Shown: one piece after another, positions 1 to 8,169 of the stretch
How positions within the stretch are numbered: the first letter of the stretch is position 1
Layout of the letters: each line of letters begins with the position of its first letter
Assembly (NCBI RefSeq): GCF_016774335.1
Contig: NZ_JAETWA010000042.1
Location: 75,121-139,120, forward strand
Direction of reading: 5' to 3'
From: Luteimonas saliphila
GTDB taxonomy: Bacteria > Pseudomonadota > Gammaproteobacteria > Xanthomonadales > Xanthomonadaceae
DNA: 64,000 bases
The notes under the pieces: generated by a model
What the model was told of the DNA's origin: nothing
Database searches by the model: none
What the model saw: only the letters and a program-made list of their open reading frames with translations
Program-made: the position numbers and the translations under genes

Positions 1-146
1 GCCGCACCAGGATGCGAATACATGGGTCGATGCACGAGGATCGTGCGCGACTTGCGGAATCTGCTCGCATCCCCATCATTTTCCTCCCCCTCCAACCGGC
101 TGGCATGGAGGCAGAAGCCACCAGGCAGACACCCCGGTGACGGCCG
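1..146. other. Gene-free left edge
   Basis: I see no credible gene here. A reading frame open from position 22 runs into the first gene, but its upstream part (22-228) has no protein-like composition and no ribosome binding site, so it is treated as leader and promoter DNA. Confidence 0.6.
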
Positions 147-164
147 ATGTCAGGGGGATGTCAG
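147..164 (+). promoter_or_regulatory. Direct-repeat operator (Pho-box-like) before the phosphatase operon
   Basis: Two copies of ATGTCAG are separated by GGGG, giving TGTCA at 148-152 and 159-163, an 11 bp period. This is the spacing of OmpR/PhoB-family response-regulator sites (consensus CTGTCAT-N4-CTGTCAT; 10 of 14 positions agree). A possible -10 element, AATAGT, lies at 174-179, ten bases after the second repeat. The same arrangement stands before the PepSY/two-component operon at 5768-5783. Which regulator binds is an inference: PhoB, or the response regulator encoded at 4751-5413. Confidence 0.55.
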
Positions 165-228
165 CGGTAGGGGAATAGTTTCGTTGGCGTCCCCGGCGAC
201 GCGTCGGGAAAGTCCAGCGGAGATAGCG

Positions 229-1356
229 ATGAAACCCACGTTAACAGCCAAGGCGGCATTCCACTTTTCCCTGCTCGCCCTTGTCCTCGCAGCATGTAGC
301 GACGCGCCGCCCTCGTCGCCGGTCGAGGCAGTGCCGGCTGAAGCGATCGCGAACGAACGTGAGATCCCGGTGATCGAGGAAGCCTTCCTGACCACGATGA
401 CGCCGGAAGACAACATCGACTCGCCCGCGGCATGGGCAGCGCCGGGCGGCGACATCTGGGTGATCGCCACGGCCAAGGCCACCGACGCCCTGGTGGTGTA
501 CGACGGCAAGACCGGGGAGACGCTGCGCACGGTCGGCTCGCTCGGCACCGGCCAGGGCCAGTTCGATCGGCCCAACGGCGTGGCGGTGGCCGACGACCTG
601 CTGTTCGTGGTCGAACGCGACAACCATCGCGTCCAGGTGTTGCGGCTGCCGGGCTTCGAGCACGTGTCGACCTTCGCGGCCGCGGACCTCACCAAGCCTT
701 ACGGGCTGTGGGTGAACAAGGCCGGCGAGGGCTACGAGGTCTACGTGACCGATGCCTACATGGCCGGCGAGGATGCCGAGGGCGAGGACATCCTGCCCGC
801 ATTCTCCGAGCTGGACCGTCGCGTCAAGCGCTTCGCGATGACGCCTTCGGGCAACGGGTTCGACGCCAGGCTGGTGTCGGCGTTCGGCGACACCGGCGAG
901 CAGGGCGCTTTGCGGGTGGTGGAGTCGATCTGGGGCGATGCGGCCAACGACCGCCTGCTGATCGCCGAGGAAGACGAGACCTACGCCAACGAACTGAAGG
1001 TCTACGACCTGGCCGGCAACTTCGCCGGGCAGACCATCGGCCGCGACGTGTTCAAGGCGCAGTCGGAAGGGATCATGCTGAAGTCCTGCAATGACGGCAG
1101 CGGCTGGTGGATCACCACCGAGCAGGGCAAGGGGCGTACCGTGTTCCATCTGTTCGATCGCGCGACGCTCGCGCATGCCGGCGCCGTGACCGGCAAGTCG
1201 GTGGCCAACACCGATGGCATCTGGCTGCATGAAGCGGCGTCGGATCGCTTCCCGCAGGGCGTGCTGTATGCGGTGCACGACGACCAGGGCATGGTGGCGT
1301 TCGACTGGAACGACATCGCCACTGCGCTGTCGCTGCCAGCCTGCGAGGCGCGCTGA
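229..1356 (+). CDS. Phytase-like beta-propeller lipoprotein
   Basis: A 375-residue exported lipoprotein. The ATG at 229 is chosen because it opens a lipoprotein signal peptide (MKPTL..., lipobox LVLAAC near residue 23) and follows a purine-rich GGAG; the longer reading frame upstream is not protein-like. The mature part resembles a beta-propeller: the stretch SPAAWAAPGGDIWVIATAKA followed by a VVYDGKTGE strand matches the opening blade of beta-propeller phytases (DDPAIW...VIATDK...VYD), and later PNGVAV, DNHRVQVL and EGIMLKSC strands look like NHL or phytase blades. The paired acidic residues of classical phytases (DDPAIW) are reduced to DSPAAW, so metal binding and activity are uncertain. 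It is first in an operon with two exported phosphatases (next ATG one base after its stop) behind a Pho-box-like site. Substrate is inferred. Confidence 0.65.
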   Translation: MKPTLTAKAAFHFSLLALVLAACSDAPPSSPVEAVPAEAIANEREIPVIEEAFLTTMTPEDNIDSPAAWAAPGGDIWVIATAKATDALVVYDGKTGETLRTVGSLGTGQGQFDRPNGVAVADDLLFVVERDNHRVQVLRLPGFEHVSTFAAADLTKPYGLWVNKAGEGYEVYVTDAYMAGEDAEGEDILPAFSELDRRVKRFAMTPSGNGFDARLVSAFGDTGEQGALRVVESIWGDAANDRLLIAEEDETYANELKVYDLAGNFAGQTIGRDVFKAQSEGIMLKSCNDGSGWWITTEQGKGRTVFHLFDRATLAHAGAVTGKSVANTDGIWLHEAASDRFPQGVLYAVHDDQGMVAFDWNDIATALSLPACEAR

Positions 1357-1357
1357 C

Positions 1358-2755
1358 ATGTTGCGCCCCATCCCGTGCGCCACTGCACTGCTGCTGCTGT
1401 TGTTGCCAGCGTTCACGGCGCAGGCCGAGGCGCGGCAGGCGACTCGCCATCTCGAACCCAATACGCTGGTGCCGAAGGGCGTGATCCATTACGCCCCGAC
1501 CGGCTTTCCCGACCGCATCGTCGCCGTCCCGATGCAGGATGCGTCGACGGGGTTCTCGGTGAGCTGGCGCACGGACGCGAAGGTGGACGCGCCGGTGGTC
1601 GAGATCGCGATCGCCAGCGAATCCCCGGACCAGTGGGATGGCGACACGCCGCCACGGCGGGTGAAGGCCGTGACGCGTGCGTTGCCGACGGCCAATGGCG
1701 CCGCGCACCACCACCATGCCTTGGTGGATGGTCTCCAGCCCGACACCCTGTACGCGTGGCGCGTGCAGGGCGACCGGACCTGGAGCCCGTGGCGGCAACT
1801 GCGAACGGCTGCGCCGGCCGGCGCCCCGCTTGAGTTCCTCTACGTTGGAGACACCCAGAACAAGAACGCCAGCCTGACCACGCGGGTCATGTTCGAGGCG
1901 GTGCGCCACGCGCCGAAGGCGAACCTCGTATTGTTCGCCGGCGACCTGGTCAGCGAAGCGGTCGACGACGACGAATGGGGCGAGTGGTTCGATGCCACTG
2001 GCGCGCTGGCGACGATGGCCTTCGCGCCGGCGCCGGGCAACCACGAGTTTTTCGAGGAGCACGAGGACACGCCGCAGGAACGCCGGGTGCTCGGCGAGCA
2101 GTGGAAGGCGCATTTTGCGTTGCCGGGCAATGGCGCCAAGGGCGTCGAGCCGACGACCTACTGGTTCGACTACCAGGGCATCCGCTTCGCGGTGATCGAT
2201 GGCACGTCCGCGCTCGACCTGGATGCCGCTTCCACGCAGGCCGAATGGCTGGACGGGGTGCTGGCCGGCAATCCGAACCGCTGGAGCATGGTGCTGATCC
2301 ACCAGCCGTTCCATTCGCCGCGCGGCGAGGAGCGCAACAAGCGCCACCAGGTGTTGCGCGACGAGTTGATGCCGGTGATGGAACGCCATGGGGTCGACCT
2401 GGTGTTGCAGGGGCACGACCACCTCTACGGACGTCGCGGCAGCGATGGCGGCGTGCCGCCGGTCTACGTGGTGTCGGTGGCCGGACCCAAGCAGTACCTC
2501 GTGTCCGACGATGCGCGCGCCACCATGTCGCCCGTGGGCGAGGACACGCAGCTGTTCCAGGTGCTGCGGCTGGAAGGCAACCGCCTGAGCTACGAGGCCC
2601 GCACCGTGACCGGCCGCCTGTACGACGCCTTCACCCTGGTCGACGAGGGCGATGCCGGCAAGCGCATCGAGGAGCAGCGCGAAGGGCGGATCGATGAGCG
2701 CCAATGCAGTCGTTCGCGGACGCTCGGCGGGCGCACGGATCGTTGCTGGGAGTGA
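1358..2755 (+). CDS. Purple-acid-phosphatase-like metallophosphoesterase, exported
   Basis: 465 residues. A signal peptide (LLLLLLPAFTAQA, about residues 10-23) sends it to the periplasm or outside. Residues 45-150 form a fibronectin-like N-terminal domain of the purple acid phosphatase type. The metallophosphoesterase domain follows, with the metal ligands in order: GDTQ (D165), GDL (D196), GNHE (N228, H229), HQPFH (H315) and GHDH (H353, H355). The tyrosine of the usual GDxxY motif is absent (GDTQN), so the purple Fe(III)-Tyr centre may be missing. It starts one base after the stop of the phytase-like lipoprotein and lies 4 bases before the pyrophosphatase, so the three are probably co-transcribed. 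The expected role is hydrolysis of phosphomonoesters, including inositol phosphates, outside the cytoplasm; the substrate is inferred from context. Confidence 0.82.
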   Translation: MLRPIPCATALLLLLLPAFTAQAEARQATRHLEPNTLVPKGVIHYAPTGFPDRIVAVPMQDASTGFSVSWRTDAKVDAPVVEIAIASESPDQWDGDTPPRRVKAVTRALPTANGAAHHHHALVDGLQPDTLYAWRVQGDRTWSPWRQLRTAAPAGAPLEFLYVGDTQNKNASLTTRVMFEAVRHAPKANLVLFAGDLVSEAVDDDEWGEWFDATGALATMAFAPAPGNHEFFEEHEDTPQERRVLGEQWKAHFALPGNGAKGVEPTTYWFDYQGIRFAVIDGTSALDLDAASTQAEWLDGVLAGNPNRWSMVLIHQPFHSPRGEERNKRHQVLRDELMPVMERHGVDLVLQGHDHLYGRRGSDGGVPPVYVVSVAGPKQYLVSDDARATMSPVGEDTQLFQVLRLEGNRLSYEARTVTGRLYDAFTLVDEGDAGKRIEEQREGRIDERQCSRSRTLGGRTDRCWE

Positions 2756-2759
2756 TGGA

Positions 2760-3389
2760 ATGAAGGCCGGACGATTCGCGTTGTGCGCATGGCTCCTGTT
2801 GCTCCCGCTGGCGCAGCCGCTGCAGGCGGGAGAATCGATCCGGCATCCGTTCCATGCCAAACAACCGGCGTCTGCTCCCGATGAAGTGCTGCTGGCGGTG
2901 GAGATCCCCGCCGGTAGCTTCACCAAGTACGAGATCGGCAAGGAAGATGGGCTGGTCTACGTCGACCGGTTCCAGTCGATGCCGGTGGCGTATCCGGCGA
3001 ACTACGGCGGCATGCCGCGCACGCTTGCCGGCGATGGCGATACGCTCGACGCGCTGGTGCTGACCCGCGCACCGCTGCATCCTGGCACGCTGATCCGCTT
3101 CTGTCCGATCGGTGTGCTGCGGATGCGCGACGATGGCGAGCACGACGAGAAGATCATCGGCGTGCCGGCCGACAGGGTCGATCCCACCTATGCGGGCGTG
3201 CGCGACATCCACGATCTGCCGGAGATCGAGCGCGACCGTATCGAAGCGTTCTTCCGCGTCTACAAGGACCTGCCCGCGGGGCGCAACCCGGTGGCGCTCG
3301 ACGGTTTCGGCGATGCGGCCGAAGCGAAGACGCTGATCGCGGAGGCCCTGCAGCGGTTCATCGACGAGGCGGGGCGCCAGCCGCGCTGA
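2760..3389 (+). CDS. Exported inorganic pyrophosphatase (class I-like)
   Basis: 209 residues. The core matches soluble class I pyrophosphatase: VEIPAGSFTKYEIGKEDG, VDRF, YPANYG and the metal-binding signature DGDTLDALV (residues 92-100; the usual DGDPxD has T in place of P). Unlike the housekeeping enzyme it carries a hydrophobic leader (ALCAWLLLLPLAQPLQA, residues 7-23), which points to the periplasm. The ATG at 2760 is chosen because it opens this leader; an in-frame ATG at 2694 would bury it. It is the last gene of a three-gene phosphatase operon. It probably turns pyrophosphate, or pyrophosphate-bearing products of phytate breakdown, into phosphate for uptake. The family assignment is firm; the location and purpose are inferred. 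Confidence 0.8.
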   Translation: MKAGRFALCAWLLLLPLAQPLQAGESIRHPFHAKQPASAPDEVLLAVEIPAGSFTKYEIGKEDGLVYVDRFQSMPVAYPANYGGMPRTLAGDGDTLDALVLTRAPLHPGTLIRFCPIGVLRMRDDGEHDEKIIGVPADRVDPTYAGVRDIHDLPEIERDRIEAFFRVYKDLPAGRNPVALDGFGDAAEAKTLIAEALQRFIDEAGRQPR

Positions 3390-3410
3390 AGCGGTCGCGG
3401 ACCGGCACCG

Positions 3411-4754
3411 TCAGGGCGCGCTCCACTCGAAGCGCACCAGCGCACCGCCCAGCGGCGAGGACGACAGCTTCAGTCGGCCGCCCGTGGCTTCGGCGAGTTC
3501 GCGCGCGATCGAGAGCCCCAGCCCGCTGCCGGTGCCGGACTCGTCGAGCCTGCCGCCACGCACGATCATGTCCTCGATCCGGTCGGCAGCGAACCCGGGG
3601 CCATCGTCCTCGATCGCGATGGTGGTCCATTGCGGTCCGGCATTGCCGGCGATGCGCACCTGGCGCCGGGCGTGCCGCGCCGCGTTCTCCAGTACCGCGC
3701 CGAGGATCTCCGAGAGGTCTTCCGCCTGCACCGCGAGGCGGAGGTTGGCGGGGACGTCCACGGTGAACGCGAGTTGCCCGCCCTTGTCGGTGTGCTCGAT
3801 CACGGTCACCAGGCGTTCGACCACCGCGCGGACCTCGGTGTCGCCGCCGCGCGCGCCGCGGATGGTGGCCGCGCGTGCATGCGCGAGTTCGGCATCGATG
3901 GTGCGGCGGATCGCGGCGACGGCACGGTCGAGCCCGTCGGCGGCCTGCCCGGCGCCGACTTCGCGCGCACGGCGGCTTTGCGCGGCGATCGCCGACAGCG
4001 GCGTCTTCAGGCCATGGGCGAGGTCGGCCGCGCGATGGCGCGCGAGTTCGAGGTCGCGCTCGCGCGCGTCCGCGAGGGCATTGATCGCGTCGGTGAGCGG
4101 CTGGATCTCGCGCAGGCGGGCGCCGGGAAGCCGTGCGCGGGCGCTGTCGCGAAGCAGCGCGAGGTCGCCCCGGATCCGGCCCAGCGGCCGCAACCCCAGC
4201 CGCACCTGCAACCAGGCCGCCGCCGCCAGCGCCAGCCACAGCACGGACAGGAACAACGCCAGTTCGCGGCCGAACTCGTCGCGCGCGACCGTCAGCGGCG
4301 CGCGATCCTGCGCGAGCTGGACCAGCACGCCGGGTCCGGCGGCGTCCGGCGCGACCCGGCGTTCGAGGACCGACACCTGCTCGCCGTAGGGGCCGTCGGC
4401 GTGGCGCAGCGTCCAGTCGTCGGAGGGCGCATGCGTGGGGGCGGGCAGGTCGGCGTCCCACAACGACCGCGATCGCACCGAGCCTGCGGGACTCGACACC
4501 TGCCAGTAATAGCCCCCGGCAGGCGTCTGCAGGCGCGGATCCATCGGCATCGGGTCGATCACGGGCACCTGGCCCGGCCCAAGTTCGAGTGCCGCGACCA
4601 GCCGCAGGCCGTCGCGGGTGAGCTCGGTTTCCAGCCGGCGCTCGAGATGGCGCTCGAACAGCAGTGTCATGAACAGCCACGCCACGCACAGCGCCAGCAG
4701 GATCGCCGCGGCGGCGCCGGCCAGCAGGCGCCAGTGCAGCGAGCGCACGATCAA
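3411..4754 (-). CDS. Sensor histidine kinase, PhoQ/QseC type
   Basis: 447 residues. Two membrane segments (about 11-32 and 165-185) flank a periplasmic sensor region of about 130 residues. Then come a HAMP-like linker, the phospho-acceptor box DLAHGLKTPLSAI (H247) and an ATPase domain with N box ENAARHA (N357), DDGPGF and GSGLGLSI. The start is a TTG at 4754 that overlaps the stop of the response-regulator gene (TTGA), implying translational coupling; a GTG at 4748 is an alternative. It is the last gene of a PepSY - regulator - kinase operon and converges on the phosphatase operon with only 21 bases between them. The signal sensed cannot be read from the sequence; phosphate, metal or phytate chelation are possibilities. 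Confidence 0.88.
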   Translation of the reverse strand: MIVRSLHWRLLAGAAAAILLALCVAWLFMTLLFERHLERRLETELTRDGLRLVAALELGPGQVPVIDPMPMDPRLQTPAGGYYWQVSSPAGSVRSRSLWDADLPAPTHAPSDDWTLRHADGPYGEQVSVLERRVAPDAAGPGVLVQLAQDRAPLTVARDEFGRELALFLSVLWLALAAAAWLQVRLGLRPLGRIRGDLALLRDSARARLPGARLREIQPLTDAINALADARERDLELARHRAADLAHGLKTPLSAIAAQSRRAREVGAGQAADGLDRAVAAIRRTIDAELAHARAATIRGARGGDTEVRAVVERLVTVIEHTDKGGQLAFTVDVPANLRLAVQAEDLSEILGAVLENAARHARRQVRIAGNAGPQWTTIAIEDDGPGFAADRIEDMIVRGGRLDESGTGSGLGLSIARELAEATGGRLKLSSSPLGGALVRFEWSAP

Positions 4755-5413
4755 GGCGCCGTGCCCAGCAGGTAGCCGAAGCCGCGGCGGGTGGTGATCA
4801 GCTCGTGGCCGAACTTCCTGCGCAGGCGCGCGACGATCGCTTCGATGGCGTTGGTATCGCCGGTATCGGCGATCCCGTAGAGGTGTTCGGCCAGTTCGCC
4901 CGCGGACACCGCGCGTTCGGGGGAATGCGCCAGGTGGTCGAGCAGCCGGAACTCGAGCGGCGACAGGTGCGCGGGGGCGCCGTCGAAGGTCGCGCTCATC
5001 CGGGTGGTGTCGAGCCGGAGCCTGCCGACCGAGACGACATTGCTGGTGCGTCCGGCTTCGCGTCGCATCAGTCCGCGTACGCGTGCGATGAGCTCGCCCA
5101 TCTGGAAGGGTTTGCCCATGTAGTCGTCGGCGCCGGCCTCGATGCCTTCCACCTTCTCGGTCCAGTCGCCGCGGGCGGACAGGACGATCACCGGGAACGC
5201 ACGGCCCGACGCCCGCCAGCGGCGCAGCACCGAGAGCCCGCCGAGGCCCGGCAGGCCGAGGTCGAGCACGATCGCGTCGTAGTCCTCGGTATCACCGAGG
5301 AACCAGGCATCGTTGCCGTCGCCCGCGGCATCGATCACGAAGCCGGCGGCTTCCAGCGCACGCCGCAGATCGGCCTGGATGTCAGGATCGTCCTCGACGA
5401 TGAGGCAACGCAT
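4751..5413 (-). CDS. Response regulator, OmpR/PhoP family
   Basis: 220 residues. The receiver domain has the acidic pocket VEDD (residues 6-9), the phosphorylation site LDLGLPG (D51), T/S switch LSA and K101 in GKPF. A winged-helix DNA-binding domain occupies about residues 125-218 (LSPLEFRLLDHLA, VARLRRKFG, TTRRGFGYLL). Its ATG overlaps the stop of the PepSY gene by one base and its stop overlaps the kinase start, so all three are made together. The OmpR family binds direct repeats of 11 bp period. Such a repeat stands before this operon (5768-5783) and before the phosphatase operon (148-163), so self-regulation plus control of those enzymes is a reasonable inference. Confidence 0.9.
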   Translation of the reverse strand: MRCLIVEDDPDIQADLRRALEAAGFVIDAAGDGNDAWFLGDTEDYDAIVLDLGLPGLGGLSVLRRWRASGRAFPVIVLSARGDWTEKVEGIEAGADDYMGKPFQMGELIARVRGLMRREAGRTSNVVSVGRLRLDTTRMSATFDGAPAHLSPLEFRLLDHLAHSPERAVSAGELAEHLYGIADTGDTNAIEAIVARLRRKFGHELITTRRGFGYLLGTAP

Positions 5414-5742
5414 CAGTCATCCTCGATTTTCCTGACCTCGCCGGTGCGGGCGTTCACGTCCACTTCCAGCACCCGGCCGGAGGCGGCGAGCACCTTCACC
5501 TCGTACTCCCAACCGTGCTTGTCGCTGCGGTCGAGTTCCACTTCGATGATATCGCCCGGTACGCGCGCCTGCACGATCTGCAGGATGCGGCCGAGCGGCA
5601 GGATCTCGCCACGTTGCAGCAGCGCACGCGCTTCGATCTGGTCGTCGTCGCCGGCATGGGCTTGCGGGAGCGAGAGGCTCGCCACGGCGGCGGCAAGCAC
5701 CAGCGGGATGGCGACGGAGGCGGTGAGGAGGGTTCTGTTCAT
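5413..5742 (-). CDS. PepSY-domain periplasmic protein
   Basis: 109 residues. A cleavable signal peptide ends at about residue 30 (SLSLPQAHA). It is followed by one PepSY domain (GDIIEVELDR..., WEYEVKVLAASGRVLEVDVNARTGEV), a small fold found in protease inhibitors and regulators. Genes of this kind often precede OmpR-type regulators and PhoQ-type kinases, where they are thought to modulate sensing in the periplasm. The stop overlaps the start of the response-regulator gene by one base. Its ATG lies only 25 bases downstream of the TGTCAG repeat pair, so the transcript leader must be very short. Confidence 0.85.
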   Translation of the reverse strand: MNRTLLTASVAIPLVLAAAVASLSLPQAHAGDDDQIEARALLQRGEILPLGRILQIVQARVPGDIIEVELDRSDKHGWEYEVKVLAASGRVLEVDVNARTGEVRKIEDD

Positions 5743-5766
5743 GGCGCCCAGCCTGCCGCCGGGCGG

Positions 5767-5784
5767 CTGACATCCCGCTGACAG
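5767..5784 (-). promoter_or_regulatory. Direct-repeat operator before the PepSY/two-component operon
   Basis: Read on the minus strand, CTGTCAG and ATGTCAG are separated by CGGG; TGACA marks on the plus strand are at 5768-5772 and 5779-5783 (11 bp period). The core TGTCAG-S-GGGATGTCAGC is shared almost base for base with the site at 148-163. It fits an OmpR/PhoB-family site, most simply autoregulation by the adjacent regulator. No good -10 element is visible between it and the start codon. Confidence 0.55.
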
Positions 5785-5887
5785 CGGTGTTGGCCTTGCC
5801 GTCGACACGGACCGGCGATTGCGCGTCGACCTGCCGTGGCCCGGCCCCCAGCCCCAGGGCTGGCTCCCGGGGCACGTGCCGCGGCGG

Positions 5888-7344
5888 TCATTTCCCGTCG
5901 TAATAGGGCGTGTCCGGCCAGCCTTCCGGCGGATCGAAGCCGTAGTAGCCCTCGCCGCGCCTGAACCGCTCCAGGCGCTCCAGCTCGACCGGATCGGATT
6001 TGCTGTCCCAGGTGCGGGCGCCATTGGCGAGGTCGTCGGGCGTCAGCACCAGCGGGTCCCACACCGCCTCGCCGAGGTCGTCGTGCAGGGTGTAGATGAG
6101 GGTGGGGGTGTCGCCGGTCAGGTCGAAACGCATCAGGCCGACGTTGACGCTGCGCGTCCACACGTCGCGCACGCGTACTTCCGGCGCCTGCCGCGTGTGC
6201 TTGGCGGCGGGCAGTTGCGCCAGCGGCGACGAACAGAAGTCGTAGATGTCGTAACCGCCCTGCGCCGAGCGCGGGATGCAGTTGAGCTCGCCCATGTGCG
6301 AGTCGCCGGAGATGCAGACCACGCCGCCGATCGCCTCGTCGCGGATGAAGTCGAGATCTCGTTGCGCTCGGTCATGAACACCGCCCACGAGTCGCCGCCC
6401 TTCTCGTTCTCCGCCGAAGACCAGCCGCCGCCGATCGCCAGCACCTTGAACGGCGCGGTGCTGGCCTTGAGCTCGCGCTTGAGCCAGGCTTTCTGGGTCG
6501 CGCCGAGCATGGTCTTGCCGGCGTTGTCGGGGCGATCGGTCGGATCGCGGTAATAGCGCCCGTCGAGGACGAACAAGTCGACCCCGCCGTAGTGCTGCCT
6601 GAAGTAGACGCCGGGATTGCCTGCCTCGCCGTAGGCCGGGTTGGCCCAGAACCGCTTGAAGATCCGCAGCGCGTCGCGCTTGAACGGACTCAGGCCATCG
6701 GAATCGTTGTAGCCGAAGTCGTGGTCGTCCCACGTCGCCAGCTGCGGGACCGAACGCAGCAACGGCTCCAGCGACGGCACCACGCGTCCGCGCGCATACA
6801 GGTCGGTGATCGCCGCGGGCTGGTCGCTGTCGGCGTAGATGTTGTCGCCGAGCCACAGGAACATGTCGGGCTCCAGCGCCCGCACGGTGTTCCAGATGCG
6901 CTGGTCGGGGTCGTACTGGATCCGGCAGCAGGAACCGAATGCGATGCGGAATGCGGCGGCGCCCGCCGGTGCGGTGCGTGCACGATGCGGGATGAACTGG
7001 AAGCGGTCTTCCTGCCCGTCGTAGCGCAGGCGGTACCAGTAGGACGTGTCGGGTTGCAGGCCCTCCGCGCGCAGCGTCACGCAGCAATCGTCTTCGGGCG
7101 AAGCGGTCATGGACGAGGTCTGCACCACGTGGCGGAACTCGCGATCGGTCGCGACTTCCAGCAGCACGTCGAAGGCGCCGCTGGCGCGGACCCAGACGGT
7201 GAGGTGGTTCGGCCCCGGCGCGCCGAGCATCGGACCCTGCAACGCGCGTGGATAGCCCAGTACCCCCGCGATCGCCCTGGGCAATGCGAGGAACAGACCG
7301 GCGAGTCCGCCGGCGGCAAGGAAGGTGCGGCGTCCGAACGTCAT
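5888..7344 (-). pseudogene. phoD: PhoD-like alkaline phosphatase, frameshifted in this sequence
   Basis: About 485 residues if read through one frameshift. The N-terminus MTFGRRTFLAAGG has the twin-arginine export signal followed by a hydrophobic stretch, as in PhoD. An N-terminal Ig-like domain (LTVWVRASGAFDV...) precedes the phosphodiesterase/alkaline phosphatase core, with FGSCC, WLGDNIYAD, WDDHDFGYND and, after the shift, ISGDSHMGEL. The frame breaks near 6354-6358: the frame reads to FMTERNEI, and LDFIRDEAIGGVV continues only if one base (a G on the plus strand) is restored. Everything else is intact up to the TGA at 5888, so this is either a sequencing error or a very recent mutation. 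It is the last gene of the iol operon; its ATG overlaps the stop of the inositol monophosphatase gene. Confidence 0.8.
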
Positions 7345-8162
7345 GCGAGGGGCTCCTCCGGGTACAGCGCGGCATTGAGGGTGTCGATCAGGACGGTGTG
7401 GATCGCGCCATTGCTGACGCAGACGTTGCCGCCCTCCAGGTCGAGCGCATCCCCGGTGACCGAGGTGGCGATGCCGCCCGCTTCCTCGACCAGGATCACG
7501 CCCGGCGCGACATCCCACGCGTTCGTCGCGCGCTCCCAGTACGCGTCCCAGCGGCCGGCGGCGACGAAGGCCATGTCCACCGCGCAGGCGCCGGTGCGGC
7601 GGATGCCGGCCACCCGGTCGCTCAGCAGCGCCATCTCGCGCGCGAATACGGGGTGGTCGGGCTTGTCGGCGAACGGAATGCCGCAGGACAGCACGCTGCG
7701 GATCAGGGTGTTGCGCGCAGACACGTGGATGCGCCGGCCATTGAGCCAGGCCCCCTTGCCCTGTTCGGCGACGAACAGCTCGTCCATCACCGGCAGGTAG
7801 GTCACGCCGGCGACGACCATGCCATCGCGGGCGAGTGCGACGTTCACGCCCCACAGCGGGCAACCGAACAGGAAATTGGTGGTGCCGTCGAGCGGATCGA
7901 CGATCCAGCGCTGCGAGGCATCCGTGCCGCCGGCGATGCCGCCTTCCTCGCCGAGGAATGCGTAGGAAGGCTGCGCCGCCGCCAGCATCGAACGCACGGT
8001 CTGCTCGGCCTCCTGGTCGGCGATCGAGACCAGATCGGTGGGTCCGGACTTGGTCTGCACGGCGAGCTCCGGCAACTGCGCGAAGCGCCGCAGCAGGCCT
8101 CTGCCGGCCGCATGTGCCGCCTCGACCATGGCGGTCAGTTCGCGGGATGCATCGATGGGCAT
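7341..8162 (-). CDS. Inositol monophosphatase family protein (cytoplasmic)
   Basis: 273 residues, the usual length. It has the family's metal and substrate motifs: GEEGG (E72, E73), WIVDPLDGTTNF (D89, D92), GxxxxP loops and WDVAPG near residue 220. There is no signal peptide, so it acts in the cytoplasm. A second member of the family, SuhB, is encoded at 38685-39518 next to trmJ and is the housekeeping copy; this one is embedded between an organophosphate carrier and PhoD in the iol operon. The most likely job is to remove the last phosphate(s) from imported inositol phosphate, giving myo-inositol for IolG. Histidinol-phosphate or 3'-phosphoadenosine activities occur in the same superfamily and cannot be excluded from sequence. 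Confidence 0.85.
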   Translation of the reverse strand: MPIDASRELTAMVEAAHAAGRGLLRRFAQLPELAVQTKSGPTDLVSIADQEAEQTVRSMLAAAQPSYAFLGEEGGIAGGTDASQRWIVDPLDGTTNFLFGCPLWGVNVALARDGMVVAGVTYLPVMDELFVAEQGKGAWLNGRRIHVSARNTLIRSVLSCGIPFADKPDHPVFAREMALLSDRVAGIRRTGACAVDMAFVAAGRWDAYWERATNAWDVAPGVILVEEAGGIATSVTGDALDLEGGNVCVSNGAIHTVLIDTLNAALYPEEPLA

Positions 8163-8169
8163 GGTGTCT

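Noticed and set aside
22..228. Extended N-terminus of the first lipoprotein
   Set aside because: It would bury the lipoprotein signal peptide and run over the TGTCAG repeats and a -10-like element.
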